Shown here: positions 63,000 through 64,000 of the stretch, piece by piece
How positions within the stretch are numbered: the first letter of the stretch is position 1
How the letters are laid out: every line of letters begins with the position of its first letter
DNA from: Shewanella sp. VB17
Lineage (GTDB): Bacteria; Pseudomonadota; Gammaproteobacteria; Enterobacterales; Shewanellaceae
Reading direction: 5' to 3'
Length of the DNA stretch: 64,000 bases
NCBI RefSeq assembly: GCF_013248905.1
Contig: NZ_JABRVS010000001.1
Location: forward strand, 4,216,001-4,280,000
Translations under genes and position numbers: made by a program
The notes under the pieces: generated by a model
What the model was told of the DNA's origin: nothing
Databases searched by the model: none
Seen by the model: the letters and a program-made list of their open reading frames with translations, nothing else

Positions 63000-63247
63000 G
63001 TCTAACTCGGAAATGTCCAAAACCGCGTCAGCAACCAAGAATCAAAATCGAAGAAACCATGCTTTGCTTTTACAAAGGTGTGAACGCGGCTGTGACCTTC
63101 CGTGACAGGGAAGTCACGGCAGAGGCTATAGGGATATATTCACGCCGTGTCACTGAAGTGTTCGCACAGTTCTCGCCGAACGGGCGTTAAACACCAATGA
63201 AACTTTGGTCTCGCTGTTTTTAGTCCTTATTGATTTGCCTGTTAGGC
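63000..63247 (-). other. attC-like spacer downstream of GNAT cassette
   Basis: On the minus strand it starts with GCCTAAC (63247-63241), which contains the GNAT stop codon, and ends with GTTAGAC (63006-63000), giving a 248-base span with several inverted repeats, e.g. GTGACCTTCC / GGGAAGTCAC around 63096-63118. A GTTAAAC core-like sequence on the plus strand (63190-63196) is an alternative. Long for an attC, but nearly the same size as the spacer at 59730-59985. Confidence 0.45.
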
Positions 63248-63691
63248 AACATTTAACACCATAATTGTTTCATCAAACTCATCTTGTTCAACAATGCTAA
63301 AATTAAAGCGCTCAAAGAAGCCTTTCATTACATCATGGCCTTCAACGTAGCATATTGAAATAGCTTTACAATCCTCTCTAAGCTTGATTTCGTTGAGGGC
63401 TAATTCAATTGCTTTCGTGCCATAACCTTTTCCTTGATGCGGTACATCGATCATGAATTGATCAATGTAAATTTCATTTGGTTTTTCATTTTCGTAGTTA
63501 GGAAAATACTGGATAAAGCCAACTGGATCTTCATTGAAATAAACTGCTCGATTAACATAGTGTTCGTTAAACTTAGAACCTGCAATTGATTCTGCATTTA
63601 AAGCGACGAACTCTTCTTGTTCTTTTGTAATTTCTAGTAAGATAATATCTTCCCAATTATCTTTAGTAACTTCTCTCAAGCTAATTGTCAT
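63242..63691 (-). CDS. GNAT N-acetyltransferase, cassette-like
   Basis: 149 aa from ATG 63691 (the frame extends 18 codons upstream through an attC-type core, GTTAGAC at 63719-63713, which argues for 63691). GNAT features: DPVGFIQYFPNYENEKPNEI, DVPHQGKGYGTKAIELAL (acetyl-CoA loop), CYVEGHDVMKGFFERFNF. The stop TAA is part of GCCTAAC, as in integron cassettes. Function unknown. Confidence 0.86.
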   Translation of the reverse strand: MTISLREVTKDNWEDIILLEITKEQEEFVALNAESIAGSKFNEHYVNRAVYFNEDPVGFIQYFPNYENEKPNEIYIDQFMIDVPHQGKGYGTKAIELALNEIKLREDCKAISICYVEGHDVMKGFFERFNFSIVEQDEFDETIMVLNVA

Positions 63692-63712
63692 AGCTGAATA
63701 ATACTCCTTGTT

Positions 63713-63719
63713 GTCTAAC
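63713..63719 (-). other. Cassette core site GTTAGAC (attI or attC 3' end)
   Basis: GTTAGAC on the minus strand fits the GTTRRRY recombination core and lies 22 bases upstream of the GNAT ATG. It is the rightmost core in the window, so it could be the attI/attC junction of a cassette array extending leftwards. The core is short; alone it is weak. Confidence 0.45.
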
Positions 63720-64000
63720 AATTTTATAGTGCGCGCGTCGCGCATATTTCTGCCGATGTCACGCTCATGTATATAATGAATCTAGTTTTAACAAATAACT
63801 TAATGCATTGCCAACTCTAATTTTTGATTAGTACTAAAGATATTCAGAAAAAATAAAATGTGCTCGTCGCTCATTTTCTTGAATATGGGAGCAAAACAAC
63901 TTAACTGTATATTTATACAGCTCTTTATGTTGGTAATGAAAGCAAAGATAGGCACATCTTTAGTGTGCTGGGTAATCCCTCACGCAATTGTTGGTGAAAG
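63720..64000. promoter_or_regulatory. Right-edge region with LexA box (63905-63920)
   Basis: CTGTATATTTATACAG at 63905-63920 fits the LexA consensus CTGT-N8-ACAG with the favoured TA-rich centre. To its right an open frame starts at 63938 (ATGTTGGTAATGAAAGC) and reaches the window end; 20 codons are not enough to name it. An SOS-regulated gene transcribed to the right beyond the window is inferred; integron integrases and umuD/dinB-type genes are typical. The 63720-63900 part holds no gene. Confidence 0.6.

Noticed and set aside
63800..63874. 24-codon minus-strand frame just below the LexA box as a TisB-like SOS peptide
   Set aside because: No ribosome-binding site and no convincing membrane helix; the LexA box more likely serves a rightward gene.
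63938..64000. Naming the rightmost open frame as an integrase or UmuD
   Set aside because: Only about 20 codons are visible and they match neither family start convincingly.

Overview
The window looks like a chromosome segment of a marine gammaproteobacterium, most probably Shewanella or a close relative. The basis is gene content and order that I recognise: endA-rsmE-gshB, a fba-pgk-epd-tktA block divergent from metK, the csdA/csdE sulfur-transfer pair and a yqiJ/yqiK pair. Base composition is AT-rich throughout. No rRNA or tRNA gene was seen.

Layout. 1-3.5 kb (+): 3' end of endonuclease I, rsmE, gshB and a secreted alkaline phosphatase. 3.6-7.7 kb (-): a three-gene operon of a PstS-like periplasmic protein, an outer-membrane barrel and a GGDEF-EAL membrane enzyme. 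8-12.2 kb (+): rsmC, a FapA-type DUF342 protein and an M50 metalloprotease. 12.3-20 kb (-): a solute-binding-like protein, a DUF481 outer-membrane protein and the central-carbon genes fba, pgk, epd, tktA. 20.3-24.8 kb: metK behind a probable MetJ operator array, two GNAT acetyltransferases, a PelD-like GAF/degenerate-GGDEF protein and a META-domain lipoprotein.

24.9-50.6 kb (-) is the main accessory feature: one long, tightly packed transcription unit encoding an apparently complete extracellular contractile injection system (eCIS, Afp/PVC-like). In transcription order it holds a DUF4255 cap protein, an unknown 292-aa protein, a single sheath, two tube proteins, a 56-aa DUF5908 protein, a LysM hub protein, a VgrG-like spike, a PAAR tip, a gp25 wedge protein, a giant baseplate J protein, a fibre-like protein, an Afp12-like baseplate protein, a 1585-aa tape-measure protein and an AAA+ ATPase. 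It ends with three genes that look like the biological payload or accessories: a membrane-anchored protein with a degenerate glycoside-hydrolase-18-like domain, a stand-alone DUF4157 (HELGH) protein, and a protein with an N-terminal DNRPE leader followed by a C80-like (clan CD) His/Cys protease domain, which I consider the best effector candidate.

50.8-58.8 kb returns to conserved genes: yjjX, tas, a periplasmic binding-like protein, csdA and csdE (separated by a ~241-bp MITE-like element whose terminal repeat supplies the csdA stop codon), a decayed IS3-family transposase end, and yqiK/yqiJ. 59-64 kb is a mobile accessory patch: three minus-strand cassette-like genes (GNAT, small monooxygenase, GNAT) associated with attC-like core sites, a RAYT-type transposase, two small membrane proteins and, at the right edge, a near-perfect LexA box. 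This fits the cassette end of an integron whose integrase would lie just beyond the window, but that is inference.
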